64,000 nucleotides of DNA from Candidatus Rhodoferax mariagerensis (lineage in GTDB: Bacteria > Pseudomonadota > Gammaproteobacteria > Burkholderiales > Burkholderiaceae_C), in contig JADKAW010000044.1 of NCBI GenBank assembly GCA_016719055.1, positions 1-64,000 on the forward strand. Direction: 5' to 3'. The position numbers were made by a program, and so were the translations under genes. This document shows positions 9,404-18,383 of the stretch, piece by piece. Below the pieces are notes generated by a model, which did no database searches, had not been told where the DNA came from, and worked only from the letters and a program-made list of their open reading frames with translations. Each line of letters begins with the position of its first letter. Position 1 is the first letter of the stretch.

Positions 9404-10867
9404 CTAACTGTCGGCCTGAACCTCGGCGTTGAACTCGTCAATCATTTTGTCGAGATCGGCGCTCTGGGTGCGCAGGCAGCTCCAATAATTGCGGTGGTCA
9501 TCCCACTGTGCGCGCAATTCTTCGACGGTTTTGCCGAGTTGCTCGACCCACGAGAAATACTTGAGCTGATGCACACGCCGCTTGTCAACGTGCGATAGCT
9601 CCATTACGTAATCCAGCGAAATCCCTGACAGCCGGTCGTAGTCCCGATCGGCCTGGCGCTGGTCATAGGCTCCCCGCTCGGCGTTAAGCTCGGTCAGGCG
9701 ACTCTGGTACATTGCCATTGAATCGGTAAACACGGTAAACACCACATCGTTCTCGCCGAGCTCATAGTATTTGGCAAACTTGATAGCACCAATCAGGTTG
9801 CCGACACACGAAATTCCCATCCATTTCAGCTTGTCAAGTACATCCTGGCTGACACCATTTTCAGCCAACAGTTTTTGACCGGCCGGCTCGTTGAACAACC
9901 GGATGAAGCGGATTGGCAGTTCGTCATCGATACCAATCGCGGTATCGGTCTCGCGCAGGTTGTGGATCCACGGAATATGCTTGTCGCCAATGCCTTCGAT
10001 GCGGTGGTCACCAAAACCGTTCTCCAGAATGGTCGGGCACTGCAGTGCTTCAGCAACGCCAACCTTCGCGCCTGGAAATGTGTCGCGCAGGTAAGAACCA
10101 GCCGCCATGGTGCCGGCCGAGCCCGACGAAAGTACCGCGCCGGCCACCACGTCGCCGGGGCGGGCTATTTGTTTGAACACTTCTGCCATGGCCGGCCCGG
10201 TCACGTTGTAGTGCCACAGCGAATTGGGCAACTGGTCGAACTGGTTGAAGATGACGGCCTCCGGGCGGGTGCGCTCGAGTTCGATGCATTTGTCGAAAAT
10301 TTCCTTGACATTGGACTCGCAGCCCGGTGTGGCGATGACTTCTTCAGCCATGGTGCGAAGCCAGGCGAAGCGCTCTTGCGACATACCGGCCGGCAGGATG
10401 GCGACCGAGGGGCAGGACAACAAGCGCGAAATGTAGGCACCACCACGGCAATAGTTGCCGGTGCTGGGCCAAACCGCTTTCTGGGTTGTCGGGTCGAAGC
10501 GGCCGGTGACCAGCTCGGGCAGCAGGCACGATATAGCTGGGCCAACCTTGTGCGCACCGGTCGGAAACCACTTGCCAACGATGCCGACGACGCGTGCCTT
10601 GGTGCCGGTGATGGCGCGCGGCAGTTCGATGAAATTGATACCGCCGAATTTGCCCCCTTTGTCGGTCGGTTCATTGTGCCAATTGATGCGAAACAGGTTG
10701 CGCACATGCACATCCCACAGGCCGATCTGCGCCAACTCCTGTTTGATGGCATCGGGAATCAGCGCCGGGTCGCGCATTTGCGCATAGGTCGGCAGCAGGA
10801 TGCCGTTGTCGCGGCAGCGCTGGATGTTCTTTTTGCGCTGGCTGGGGTTGACGTTCAGGTCGATCAT
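9404..10867 (-). CDS. Fold-type II PLP-dependent enzyme of unknown substrate
   Basis: The 487-residue protein belongs to the cysteine synthase/threonine dehydratase superfamily. The likely PLP-binding lysine is K107 in PTGAHKVGPA, and the phosphate/substrate loop STGNYCRGG follows at 135-143. A glycine-rich loop (SSGSAGTMAAGS) lies near 250. It is longer than ordinary cysteine synthases. ATG 10867 has GGAG seven bases upstream. It is the last gene of the apparent operon ygfK-ssnA-yqeC-(threonine synthase-like)-this gene, 19 bases after its neighbour. That setting suggests a step in turnover of an amino acid formed from purines, for example a beta-elimination or beta-replacement on a ureido- or diamino acid. 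The substrate is an inference only. Confidence 0.75.
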   Translation of the reverse strand: MIDLNVNPSQRKKNIQRCRDNGILLPTYAQMRDPALIPDAIKQELAQIGLWDVHVRNLFRINWHNEPTDKGGKFGGINFIELPRAITGTKARVVGIVGKWFPTGAHKVGPAISCLLPELVTGRFDPTTQKAVWPSTGNYCRGGAYISRLLSCPSVAILPAGMSQERFAWLRTMAEEVIATPGCESNVKEIFDKCIELERTRPEAVIFNQFDQLPNSLWHYNVTGPAMAEVFKQIARPGDVVAGAVLSSGSAGTMAAGSYLRDTFPGAKVGVAEALQCPTILENGFGDHRIEGIGDKHIPWIHNLRETDTAIGIDDELPIRFIRLFNEPAGQKLLAENGVSQDVLDKLKWMGISCVGNLIGAIKFAKYYELGENDVVFTVFTDSMAMYQSRLTELNAERGAYDQRQADRDYDRLSGISLDYVMELSHVDKRRVHQLKYFSWVEQLGKTVEELRAQWDDHRNYWSCLRTQSADLDKMIDEFNAEVQADS

Positions 10868-10886
10868 GGTGTTTCTCCGTATTGTT

Positions 10887-12053
10887 TCAAAGAGTTAAGC
10901 CGAGGCCTTGCGCTGCTGCCTTGATGTCTTTCAGGCCGGAACCGGTAATCAGCAACAGGCAACTTTCCTCGTGCTGCAGGGTCGCCTGAACTTTAATCCA
11001 GCCGGCAAACGCCGTGCAGGATGACGGCTCGGCAAACAGCCCGGAGCCGCTGGCGAGTGTCTTCTGGGCAGCGAGTATTTCATCATCGGAAACGATAACT
11101 GCTTTGCCGCCATGTTTCTTCAGTTTCGACAAGGCATGCAAGCCGTTGCGCGGGATATCCACGGCAATCGAATCGGCCAGAGTTTGTGATGAGCGGGGCG
11201 GGCCAAAGGGGTCGCCTTCGGCATAGGGCGCAGTCAAGGCGCGTGCAATGGCGCTGGACCCCTGCGCCTGGCAGGCCCAGATCGTGGGTATTTTGGCGAT
11301 ACGGCCCAGCTCAAGCAGGTTCTCAAAGCCCCGATACACGCCGGCAAGGATCACGCCGTCGCCTACTGGAACAAAAACATGGTCTGGTGCGTTGGCTCCG
11401 GCTTTGGCGAGGTCGTCGATCATTTCGAAGGCGACGGTCTTTTTCCCCTCGATGGTCAGCGGGTTGTAGGCGGTATTGCGCGACAGGGCACCGGTGCGAT
11501 CAGAGTAGTCACGCGACAGGTCAAACGCCTGGTCATAGTTGCCATCGACCGAGACCAGCTCGGCACCGTATTGCAGCACCTGGATGCGCTTGGCAACGGG
11601 CGCATTCGCCGGCAAAAAGACCTTGATGTTCAGGCCAGCGGCAGCGCCAACGGCTGCCATGCTGGACGCTGCATTGCCGGTGGATGCCAGCACGATTTCT
11701 TGCACGCGGTGCTGGCGTGCAAAGGCTGCGACCAGCCACGAAGCGCGATCTTTGAACGAACCCGAGGGGTTGCAGGTATCGTCTTTGATCCACAAATTGG
11801 GGGCTTGGAATTGCTCACGCAGGCGCTTTGGCGCCCACAAAGGCGTGTTGCCAACGGGGATTGGGGGAAACCATTGCGGCTCCACGGGCAGCGGAATGCT
11901 GTGCGGGTCAGGCGTGCCTTCCCAGGCCAGCTCCAGAACCCCTTCAAGTGGTCGATCGGTTTGCTGCTTCTTGGCGCAAACATCGCACAGATAACGACCC
12001 GGCAGCAGGTCATAGTGCGTGCCACATTGGTAACAACGGCAAAACCATTTCAT
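10887..12053 (-). CDS. Threonine synthase-like PLP enzyme with zinc ribbon
   Basis: This 388-residue fold-type II PLP enzyme resembles threonine synthase: an N-terminal zinc ribbon (C7/C10 and C23/C26), the PLP lysine K101 in PSGSFKDR, a STGNAASS loop and a glycine-rich GDGVILAG segment. The start is ATG 12053, with AAAGGA seven bases upstream; a TTG two codons earlier is less likely. Threonine synthase proper uses O-phosphohomoserine, and biosynthetic thrC normally lies with homoserine genes. Here the neighbours are purine/ureide catabolic genes (yqeC 34 bases upstream, another PLP enzyme 19 bases downstream). A catabolic or carbamoyl-amino-acid role is therefore more likely than threonine synthesis, but this is inference. 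Confidence 0.75.
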   Translation of the reverse strand: MKWFCRCYQCGTHYDLLPGRYLCDVCAKKQQTDRPLEGVLELAWEGTPDPHSIPLPVEPQWFPPIPVGNTPLWAPKRLREQFQAPNLWIKDDTCNPSGSFKDRASWLVAAFARQHRVQEIVLASTGNAASSMAAVGAAAGLNIKVFLPANAPVAKRIQVLQYGAELVSVDGNYDQAFDLSRDYSDRTGALSRNTAYNPLTIEGKKTVAFEMIDDLAKAGANAPDHVFVPVGDGVILAGVYRGFENLLELGRIAKIPTIWACQAQGSSAIARALTAPYAEGDPFGPPRSSQTLADSIAVDIPRNGLHALSKLKKHGGKAVIVSDDEILAAQKTLASGSGLFAEPSSCTAFAGWIKVQATLQHEESCLLLITGSGLKDIKAAAQGLGLTL

Positions 12054-12087
12054 GATCAATCCTTTCTGTCAAATGTCCACGGCGCAA

Positions 12088-12888
12088 CTATCCCCGCACC
12101 CAGGCGTGGCTAAAAGGACTGGGGTGCTGCATGTTGCCAACCCAGACACCGTTGAGCGAGCGATGGTCGTGGGCCAACTGCTCAAGCATGGCCGGCACTG
12201 ACGCATCGAGTGTGCCTTGTGTGTTCACCAGCCAATGCCGGGCGGCGCAGGCAGGCGCGTTTTTGAACATGCCCTCGGGGTGCTCAATCAAGCGGCCCAA
12301 GGCATGCTTGCTGATCAGGTCACCAGCGCAAAGCCCTGTCACGGCAGCAAACTGCGGCCACCGGTGAATGTTGCCTGGATCGGCGGGGCACCCCAAGGGC
12401 GCGGCACCGCTCAAAGCGACGACGGTGTTGCTTCCGCTGGGAATGCAGGGCTCGTGTTCTGCGGGTGCCTTTAACGCGCAATGGCGGGCACCGTCGGCTT
12501 CCACCAGAATCACATCCGCCATGGCCTTGAGTTCATCGATTTCATCGGGTTCACAGCCGATCACCTTGCCCTCGAATGCATCTAAATGGCTGAACAGCGC
12601 CACGATACCGGGCGCTCTGGGCAAAGCTCGCAAGGCGGCCAGGCGCTGTGGGGCCGATGGCTCGATCAGCACCGTTGCACCCCATTTCGGCTCAGGTGGG
12701 AACATGCGTGTGGTTGTGGTGACCAGAACGCGTCGTCCGCCGGACACCAGGGTCTGCGCGAGCCAGAATAAGGTGCTGGTCTTACCGCCCGCGCCGACGA
12801 GGCTGACCATGGCCGGTAAATCGGTACCGACGCAACGTGCAACAAACTCGCTGTTACCAGGAGATGGCAGGAAATGAACACCAGTCAT
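12088..12888 (-). CDS. yqeC: YqeC, selenium-dependent molybdenum hydroxylase accessory protein
   Basis: The product (266 residues) matches the YqeC family in length and order: a P-loop-like GAGGKTS at about 32-38, VTTTTRM, then ILVEADGAR and later HEPCIPSGS. YqeC is a marker of the selenium-dependent molybdenum hydroxylase trait, in which a labile selenium is used by xanthine dehydrogenase-type enzymes; its exact biochemical task is unsettled. ATG 12888 is used; a GTG just before it is in frame. The ribosome binding site is weak. It lies in the ygfK operon after ssnA, separated by about 145 bases that hold a hairpin repeat. Together with yqeB (32456-33346) and the MocA-like gene (34905-35456) it supports the selenium hypothesis. 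Confidence 0.85.
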   Translation of the reverse strand: MTGVHFLPSPGNSEFVARCVGTDLPAMVSLVGAGGKTSTLFWLAQTLVSGGRRVLVTTTTRMFPPEPKWGATVLIEPSAPQRLAALRALPRAPGIVALFSHLDAFEGKVIGCEPDEIDELKAMADVILVEADGARHCALKAPAEHEPCIPSGSNTVVALSGAAPLGCPADPGNIHRWPQFAAVTGLCAGDLISKHALGRLIEHPEGMFKNAPACAARHWLVNTQGTLDASVPAMLEQLAHDHRSLNGVWVGNMQHPSPFSHAWVRG

Positions 12889-12922
12889 CACTTGTCGCGA
12901 GGCTTAACGTGAAATACAGTTC

Positions 12923-12991
12923 CGTCATGCCCGTGAAGACGGGCATCCAGCGGTTTCTTGGCGGCTGGATTCCGGCCTTCGCGGGAATGAC
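12923..12991. repeat. REP-like inverted repeat
   Basis: A near-palindrome of GTCATGCCCGTGAAGACGGG / GCGGGAATGAC type with ATCCAGC..GGCTGGAT inner arms. This is the common proteobacterial intergenic repeat made from GTCATTCCCGCGAAGGCGGG. It sits between ssnA and yqeC and could stabilise the upstream part of the transcript or reduce read-through. Confidence 0.75.
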
Positions 12992-13033
12992 AAGTAAATT
13001 TCATCATCCTGGGTGGCTGGGTTGCCATGCGAG

Positions 13034-14362
13034 TTAGGCCAACGCGTCCATGCGCTGCCAAAGCTGCGCTGCCACCTTGCGCGCCTGCGCATAAATAGGC
13101 TCCACATCAAACGGAAAAACCCGATCCTGATAAACCATCCGGCCGTTGACCATCACGCTGTCAACGCTGCCAGAGTTCATGCCAAAGGCCAGGTGACCCC
13201 CGACATTCTGTGCCACCAGCGGTGTCGGGCTGTCGTAACTGCAAATCGTCAAATCAGCCTGATAACCAGCTTCGATGCGTCCAAAGCTCGCGCCAAAATT
13301 GCGTTCAAGCAAGGTGTTGCCATTCCACAAGAAGCGCGCAAAGCTGTCTGGCCACAGGCTGCCACCCGAGTCACGGTGTTTAAAGTAGGCGAACTTCATT
13401 TCTTCAAACATGTCGGCGCCGATGCCGTCGGTACCGAGTGCGAGGTTGCGAACCGCCGACAACTTGTGGTTGTAGCCCACGTTGTTGTTCATGTTGGAGC
13501 GGGCGTTATGCACCAGGAAGGCATCGCGCTCATTCAGGATGGCGATGTCGGCATCGGACAGATACAAGCCGTGCCCGATCAGCGTTTTGTTGTCAATCAA
13601 GCCATTTGCGGCCAGGCGCGCAATCGGGTCCTGGCTGTAGCGATCGTGGCTGTGCGACACATCGTAGCGGTCTTCGGCCACGTGGATATGCAGACCGCGG
13701 CCACTGGTTTTGACCGCGTCGCCCAGCATTTCCAGGCCAGCATCGGACACCGTGAATGGCGCATGCGCACCCAGGTGCGCCTCCATCAGATAAGGCTCTT
13801 CTCCCTTGGCCTTGGCCGCATCGATAAGGCGGGCGAATGCCAGGTTCTCGTCAACACCGGCGCGCAGCTCATTTTCGCCGCCATTGCGGTCAGTGGTTTC
13901 ATAACAAGTCATGCCGCGCAGCCCCGCTTTTAGGAAACCCTTGCGCAGCGTCGCCAGCGAGCCGGCCATGAAGTTTGGCGAGGCATGGTGATCAATCACG
14001 GCGGTACAGCCACTTTTAATCGCCTCCAACGAACAAACAAGCCCGCTGTAGTACAGCGACTCCTCGTCGAGTGCGCGGTCCAGCCGCCACCAAAGGTTCT
14101 TCAGGGTAGAGATGAAGTCGGGGCAGGGCTTGATATGGGCCATGATGCCGCGCGCCAGCCCGGAGTAAAAATGGTTGTGCGCGCAGACAATGCCTGGCAT
14201 CACGAGCTTGCCTTTGAGATCAAGCACTTGCGCTTGCGGGTACTTCACAGCAAGGCCTGTACCCACTTCCTTGATCTGCGTGCCATCAATGGCGATCTGC
14301 ACGTCACCCAAGAGTTTGGCCGGCTCCAACTGCAGGGCAGTCAGGTTTTTCAGGATCAGCAT
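13034..14362 (-). CDS. ssnA: SsnA, putative amidohydrolase of the purine cluster
   Basis: The protein (442 residues) is an amidohydrolase-superfamily member of the SsnA group (chlorohydrolase/guanine deaminase-like). Metal ligands are visible: H62 and H64 in AHNHFYSG, a later histidine in LHIHVAE, a histidine in LIGHG and the aspartate in LGTDGIG. ATG 14362 is preceded by AAGGAG. It starts 12 bases after ygfK and is surely co-transcribed with it. In other bacteria ssnA lies beside ygfK, xdhD and hyuA in clusters for anaerobic purine/urate breakdown. Its reaction is probably hydrolysis of a purine-derived ring or amidine, but the exact substrate is not established here. Confidence 0.9.
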   Translation of the reverse strand: MLILKNLTALQLEPAKLLGDVQIAIDGTQIKEVGTGLAVKYPQAQVLDLKGKLVMPGIVCAHNHFYSGLARGIMAHIKPCPDFISTLKNLWWRLDRALDEESLYYSGLVCSLEAIKSGCTAVIDHHASPNFMAGSLATLRKGFLKAGLRGMTCYETTDRNGGENELRAGVDENLAFARLIDAAKAKGEEPYLMEAHLGAHAPFTVSDAGLEMLGDAVKTSGRGLHIHVAEDRYDVSHSHDRYSQDPIARLAANGLIDNKTLIGHGLYLSDADIAILNERDAFLVHNARSNMNNNVGYNHKLSAVRNLALGTDGIGADMFEEMKFAYFKHRDSGGSLWPDSFARFLWNGNTLLERNFGASFGRIEAGYQADLTICSYDSPTPLVAQNVGGHLAFGMNSGSVDSVMVNGRMVYQDRVFPFDVEPIYAQARKVAAQLWQRMDALA

Positions 14363-14374
14363 GGTGCTTGCTCC

Positions 14375-17300
14375 TTATTCTTCGACCGCACTGAGCAGGT
14401 AGCCATGGTGGCTGACAACGCGGCTGGCGATACGACACATGTCCACCAGCTCTGGTGGTGCATCCTTCACTGTGCCCGCACTGTCGATGGCCAGTTCAAA
14501 CACTTTTCCGTTCTGACGCAGTCTAAGTTTGCCCGCCTCGACCATAAAGCCTGGGTTGGTGCTGTTGGCAAAGTCCTGCGGCAGATTGAACACCGTAATC
14601 TTGTCCTTGTACGGACGACCTTGCCATGGGCAAAACTGGGAGCAATTGCCGCATTCATTGCAGTAGGCATCAATATGCAGCGTCTGTGCCCGGTCTTTGA
14701 AGCCGGGCACTGCAATCGAGATATTGGCGCGGTTCGGGCACACATCGACGCATTTGGCGCAGACATAGTTGCATTCCAGGCAGCGCTGGCCTTCCTGCTT
14801 GACGAAAGCATCGAACGCGTCCTTCTTGACAAAATTTACCACTACGGCGCCCTTGCGCTGGGTGATTTCGTTGGGGTTGGCGTTCAACCAGAATTTCTGG
14901 CCATGGTGGCTCTTCAGGTTCTCGCGCTTCAGAATCTCATCTGTGGCTCGCCGGGCATCGCCTATGGCTGCGACGATGGACGACGGCCCATGTTGCACAT
15001 CGCCAATCAAAAAGACATTCTCACGGGAGGTCTCACCGGATGCCTGGTTGACTGCCGGCCAACCATCATCACCCAACGGAACGCCCATGACCTTGAGCGC
15101 ATCAGAGTCGGCCTGCTCACCAATGGCCGTGATCAATGCATCCATCTTCAGCGTGATGGTGCGGTCGGTCGGCAAGGGCCGGCGTCGGCCTTTGTCGTCG
15201 GGCGCGCCAAGTTCCATCACGCGACAAGTGACGGTGCCATCGGCATCAAAAGACTCGGGATTGGTCAAAAAGTGAAACTTCACGCCGTCTTCAACCGCCT
15301 CTTCGTACTCCTCACGGTAAGCGGGAATCTCGTTGAAGCTGCGGCGATAGATGACCGTCACATCCTCAACACCCGGAACGCGCAGCGCAGCGCGGGCGCA
15401 GTCCATGGCGGTGTTGCCGGCCCCCACCACGGCCACATGGCGGCCCAGATCGAGCTTTTCGCCGTCGTTAAAACTGCGCAAAAACGGCAGCGATTTGTAG
15501 AGATTGCGGTTGCCGCCATTCAGCTGGATGCCGCTGTTTTTGTCGGCACCGATGCCGATCAGCACGTATTCAAACCCTTGCGCCTTGAGTTTGTCAACGC
15601 TGAGCTGCGGATCGCAGCCATAGACAAATTTCACACCATGCTCAGCCACGAAGTTGATGTCGTGCTGCACCAGCTCGCCCGGACTGCGAAAGCGTGGAAT
15701 GACGTGGCGCGGTACGCCACCAGCGGCCTGCTCACGATCAAACAGCGTGACCGCGTGGCCGGCGCGCGCCAGAAAATACCCGGCGGCCAGGCCAGCTGGC
15801 CCCATGCCCACTACGGCCACGGCGTTGCGCGAGCCGGTACCTGCGGGCTTGTGCCAACGGCGGCGGTATTCGTCCCAGCCTTTTTCCAGCGCGATTTTTT
15901 TCATTTCGCGGATATTCAGCGGGCCTTCGTAGTCGAGTCGGGTGCAGTTGTACTGGCACTGGTGATCGCAAATGTGCCCGGTGATCGCCGGCAGCGCATT
16001 GGTGCGGTAGATGACATCGAGCGCGTCAGCGTAGCGCCCCTCGCTGACCAGGCGAATGTACTCAGGGATGTCCTGGTGGATCGCGCAGGCGGACACGCAG
16101 GGTGCAACGTAACAATCGGTCAGTGGCAACGCGCTACCGGTGTCGATTTCGTCCTTGGAGCGCCAGGCCTTTTGCGTGTAGTCCGCAGTGATAGCCTTGG
16201 CCGCCAGCACCTCAAGCTTGGCGACATCAACTTGGCCCATCTGCCAGGCATCCGACGCGTCCAGCGCGCGTGCGCATTCCAGCAGCCGCAGGTAGCCGCC
16301 GGGTTTGAGCAGATCGGTGGCCATGGTGATGGGGCGGATGCCGGTCTCGAAGATCTCGCGCATGTTGTACAGGCTGGCACCGCCTGAATAGGAAATGGGC
16401 AATCGCCCGTCGAATTCGCGTGATAGCAGAGCCGCCACGTTGATCGACAGCGGAAACAGCGCGCGGCCCGACATGTACATTTCTTCGCCCGGCAGTTTTC
16501 CCTTGTGATTGACCGAGCCCAGCGTATTGGTCAGCTTGACACCGAAGCTGAGATTCTTTTCTTGGCTCAAATCCAGCAGGCGGCGCAGCATGGCGCAGGC
16601 CTGGTCGAGTTTGAGGTCATGTTCAAACGAGGCTTCCTTGACGATCAAATAGTCGAAGCCACAGGTGTCGAGAATTTCCCGTACCCGCTGAAAACCCAGC
16701 AGGGTGGGGTTGAGCTTGACGAAGGTGTTGATCGACTTCTCTTCGAGCATGTAGCGGCAGATCGATTCAATCTCGTTGGGCGGGCAACCGTGCATCGTCG
16801 ATAACGTGACACCTTTGACCAGCCGCGCCGAAATGCGGCCGGGCAGGCTTTGCAACTGCGCCTTGCGGTTTTGCAGGCCCAGGCTTTCGATGAAGCGCTC
16901 ATCGTTGACCCATTTTTCAAGAACCCGTTGGTACGCTGCAAACTTCGGATGTGCTGAGGCATCGATGGTGTTGTTGATGAAGGCTTGCATTGGCGCTTGC
17001 TTGATGCCTTCGAGGTTGTAGCCCACGCTCATGTTGAAACTGAACGACTTGGCTTCGCCTTCAGCGCGCGGGTCAAACACCGCCTCCAGTAAATGCAGGG
17101 CAAACCAGGCTTTCAAGTATTCGTCAAAGGCCTTCGGCAAGGTGTATTCCGATGACCATTCGGTGTTGTAGCCCTCATCGGCGGCATCAATGCAAGGCTT
17201 CTCGATTTCAAGACGGTCCATGATCTGCACCGTCTTGAGTTCAATAAAGCGGCCACCCACCAACCACGAAGCCACGATGTTCTGCGCCAGTTGCGTGTGC

Positions 17301-17482
17301 GGCCCAGCCGCCGGGCCCACCGGAGTCTCACAGGTCTCGCCGAAAACCTCGATCAGGCGATCATCGGTTTTGCGGTAGAACTGGCTCTCGGCAATGTCGA
17401 AAATTGAGCGACTGACCCGAAACTCTTCAAAGATACGTTGCAACAGTCCCTCGAACGGAACGGGCCGCATGATGTCGCTCAT
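14375..17482 (-). CDS. ygfK: YgfK, large iron-sulfur flavoprotein of purine catabolism
   Basis: With start ATG 17482 (GGAG at good spacing; 29 codons inside the longest frame) the product is 1035 residues, the normal YgfK size. An N-terminal dihydroorotate dehydrogenase-like half (1 to about 430) is followed by a glutamate synthase-type cysteine cluster (CYVAPCVSAC, about 456-465, and CDHQCQYNC), an FAD dinucleotide fold (GMGPAGLAAG, about 555), an NADPH fold (GAGNTAMDCA, about 681) and two C-terminal ferredoxin motifs (CLECNYVCAKCVDVCP and CNECGNCSQFCPW, about 899-950). YgfK is often labelled selenate reductase subunit, but its conserved partners make electron transfer in anaerobic purine/urate reduction more likely. 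It is the first gene of the ygfK-ssnA-yqeC-PLP-PLP operon and has a sigma-54 promoter candidate at 17547-17562. Confidence 0.92.
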   Translation of the reverse strand: MSDIMRPVPFEGLLQRIFEEFRVSRSIFDIAESQFYRKTDDRLIEVFGETCETPVGPAAGPHTQLAQNIVASWLVGGRFIELKTVQIMDRLEIEKPCIDAADEGYNTEWSSEYTLPKAFDEYLKAWFALHLLEAVFDPRAEGEAKSFSFNMSVGYNLEGIKQAPMQAFINNTIDASAHPKFAAYQRVLEKWVNDERFIESLGLQNRKAQLQSLPGRISARLVKGVTLSTMHGCPPNEIESICRYMLEEKSINTFVKLNPTLLGFQRVREILDTCGFDYLIVKEASFEHDLKLDQACAMLRRLLDLSQEKNLSFGVKLTNTLGSVNHKGKLPGEEMYMSGRALFPLSINVAALLSREFDGRLPISYSGGASLYNMREIFETGIRPITMATDLLKPGGYLRLLECARALDASDAWQMGQVDVAKLEVLAAKAITADYTQKAWRSKDEIDTGSALPLTDCYVAPCVSACAIHQDIPEYIRLVSEGRYADALDVIYRTNALPAITGHICDHQCQYNCTRLDYEGPLNIREMKKIALEKGWDEYRRRWHKPAGTGSRNAVAVVGMGPAGLAAGYFLARAGHAVTLFDREQAAGGVPRHVIPRFRSPGELVQHDINFVAEHGVKFVYGCDPQLSVDKLKAQGFEYVLIGIGADKNSGIQLNGGNRNLYKSLPFLRSFNDGEKLDLGRHVAVVGAGNTAMDCARAALRVPGVEDVTVIYRRSFNEIPAYREEYEEAVEDGVKFHFLTNPESFDADGTVTCRVMELGAPDDKGRRRPLPTDRTITLKMDALITAIGEQADSDALKVMGVPLGDDGWPAVNQASGETSRENVFLIGDVQHGPSSIVAAIGDARRATDEILKRENLKSHHGQKFWLNANPNEITQRKGAVVVNFVKKDAFDAFVKQEGQRCLECNYVCAKCVDVCPNRANISIAVPGFKDRAQTLHIDAYCNECGNCSQFCPWQGRPYKDKITVFNLPQDFANSTNPGFMVEAGKLRLRQNGKVFELAIDSAGTVKDAPPELVDMCRIASRVVSHHGYLLSAVEE

Positions 17483-17546
17483 GATGATCTCCAATAGCTG
17501 AGTGATAGGCTGGGGACACGCAAAGTGTGGTGTTCTGTCGCTTGTC

Positions 17547-17562
17547 TGCAAGTTTCGGGCCA
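17547..17562 (-). promoter_or_regulatory. Sigma-54 promoter candidate for ygfK
   Basis: The minus strand reads TGGCCC-GAAAC-TTGCA, a near-perfect -24/-12 element (consensus TGGCAC-N5-TTGCA) with the GG and GC pairs at the required spacing. It lies about 65 bases upstream of the ygfK start. Confidence 0.65.
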
Positions 17563-17910
17563 AAGGCAATGTTCGAAAAAACCATGTTTGGACCGTTGCC
17601 GACGACTTGCCACCGCAGTGGCGTGCCGTGCACAGCGGGCAAACAGATGAACCGCTGACGTCCCACCTGTTCGCTTTGAATGGCGCAATCCACGATCAAA
17701 TCAATACCGATAGATCAGTTTGATAGCTTTTGGGGCCGCTTGAAGCCCGATAGGGTGCTGCCTTGTGGCGTTGCCGATAACCCAGTGGCCGCAGGTATCT
17801 GCCACATTTTTTTATAAAAACAGGCTGAAGGCCTTATAAAATAAGCGAAATGCGCTACTGTATTTGATAAAAAAAGAGCCGTATTGATCCAGCTAGTTGA
17901 TGGTCAGCGC
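17563..17910. other. Intergenic region upstream of ygfK
   Basis: There is no gene in these 350 bases. TTGATAG half-sites (17695-17727, GATCAAA..TTTGATAG) lie 135-165 bases upstream of the ygfK promoter and could be activator sites. The stretch 17811-17871 resembles the small dispersed Comamonadaceae repeat, which itself contains TTTGATA, so the two explanations compete. Confidence 0.35.
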
Positions 17911-18369
17911 TCAGTTGTCGATCACAGCGCGCAGCGATTGCAAAATAGGTTGATACCCAGTACAGCGGCAAATGTTGCCTTCCAAAGCGTCCAGCAATTC
18001 CTGGTCGTTGGGCTTGGGGTTTTTGTCCAGTAACGCCTTGGCGCTCATCAACACGCCAGGGGTGCAAAAACCACACTGAACACCGCCATGTTCGACGAAA
18101 GCAGTTTGCAGTTTTTGACCCAGGCTGTCCGCAGCCAGTCCTTCGACCGTTGTGACCGTGGCGTTATCGCACTGCGCAGCCAACACAAGGCAAGAACAGA
18201 CCGCGTCGCCATTCATGATCACCGTGCAAGCGCCACATTCACCCACTGCGCACCCCTCTTTTGTACCGGTCAGGTCGAGGGTCTCACGCACAAAGTCGAG
18301 CAGGCGCGTGCTGCCATCCACATCACCGCTGACGGTTTTTCCATTGACTTGTAAAGAAATTTTGCTCAT
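17911..18369 (-). CDS. 2Fe-2S subunit of a molybdenum hydroxylase
   Basis: This 152-residue protein is the small iron-sulfur subunit of the xanthine dehydrogenase/CO dehydrogenase family. The plant-type 2Fe-2S cysteines are C40, C45, C48 and C60 (GCAVGECGACTV). The second cluster has C99, C102, C134 and C136 (CGFCTPG and CRCTGYQP). All eight are present. The ATG at 18369 has AGGAA upstream. It starts 14 bases after the Mo/FAD subunit gene, so the two form one operon and one enzyme. It passes electrons from the molybdenum site to FAD. Confidence 0.92.
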   Translation of the reverse strand: MSKISLQVNGKTVSGDVDGSTRLLDFVRETLDLTGTKEGCAVGECGACTVIMNGDAVCSCLVLAAQCDNATVTTVEGLAADSLGQKLQTAFVEHGGVQCGFCTPGVLMSAKALLDKNPKPNDQELLDALEGNICRCTGYQPILQSLRAVIDN

Positions 18370-18383
18370 CACTATTCCTAGGG

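Noticed and set aside
13985..16387. 800-codon open frame on the plus strand
   Set aside because: It is the antisense shadow of ssnA and ygfK, whose motifs are complete on the minus strand.
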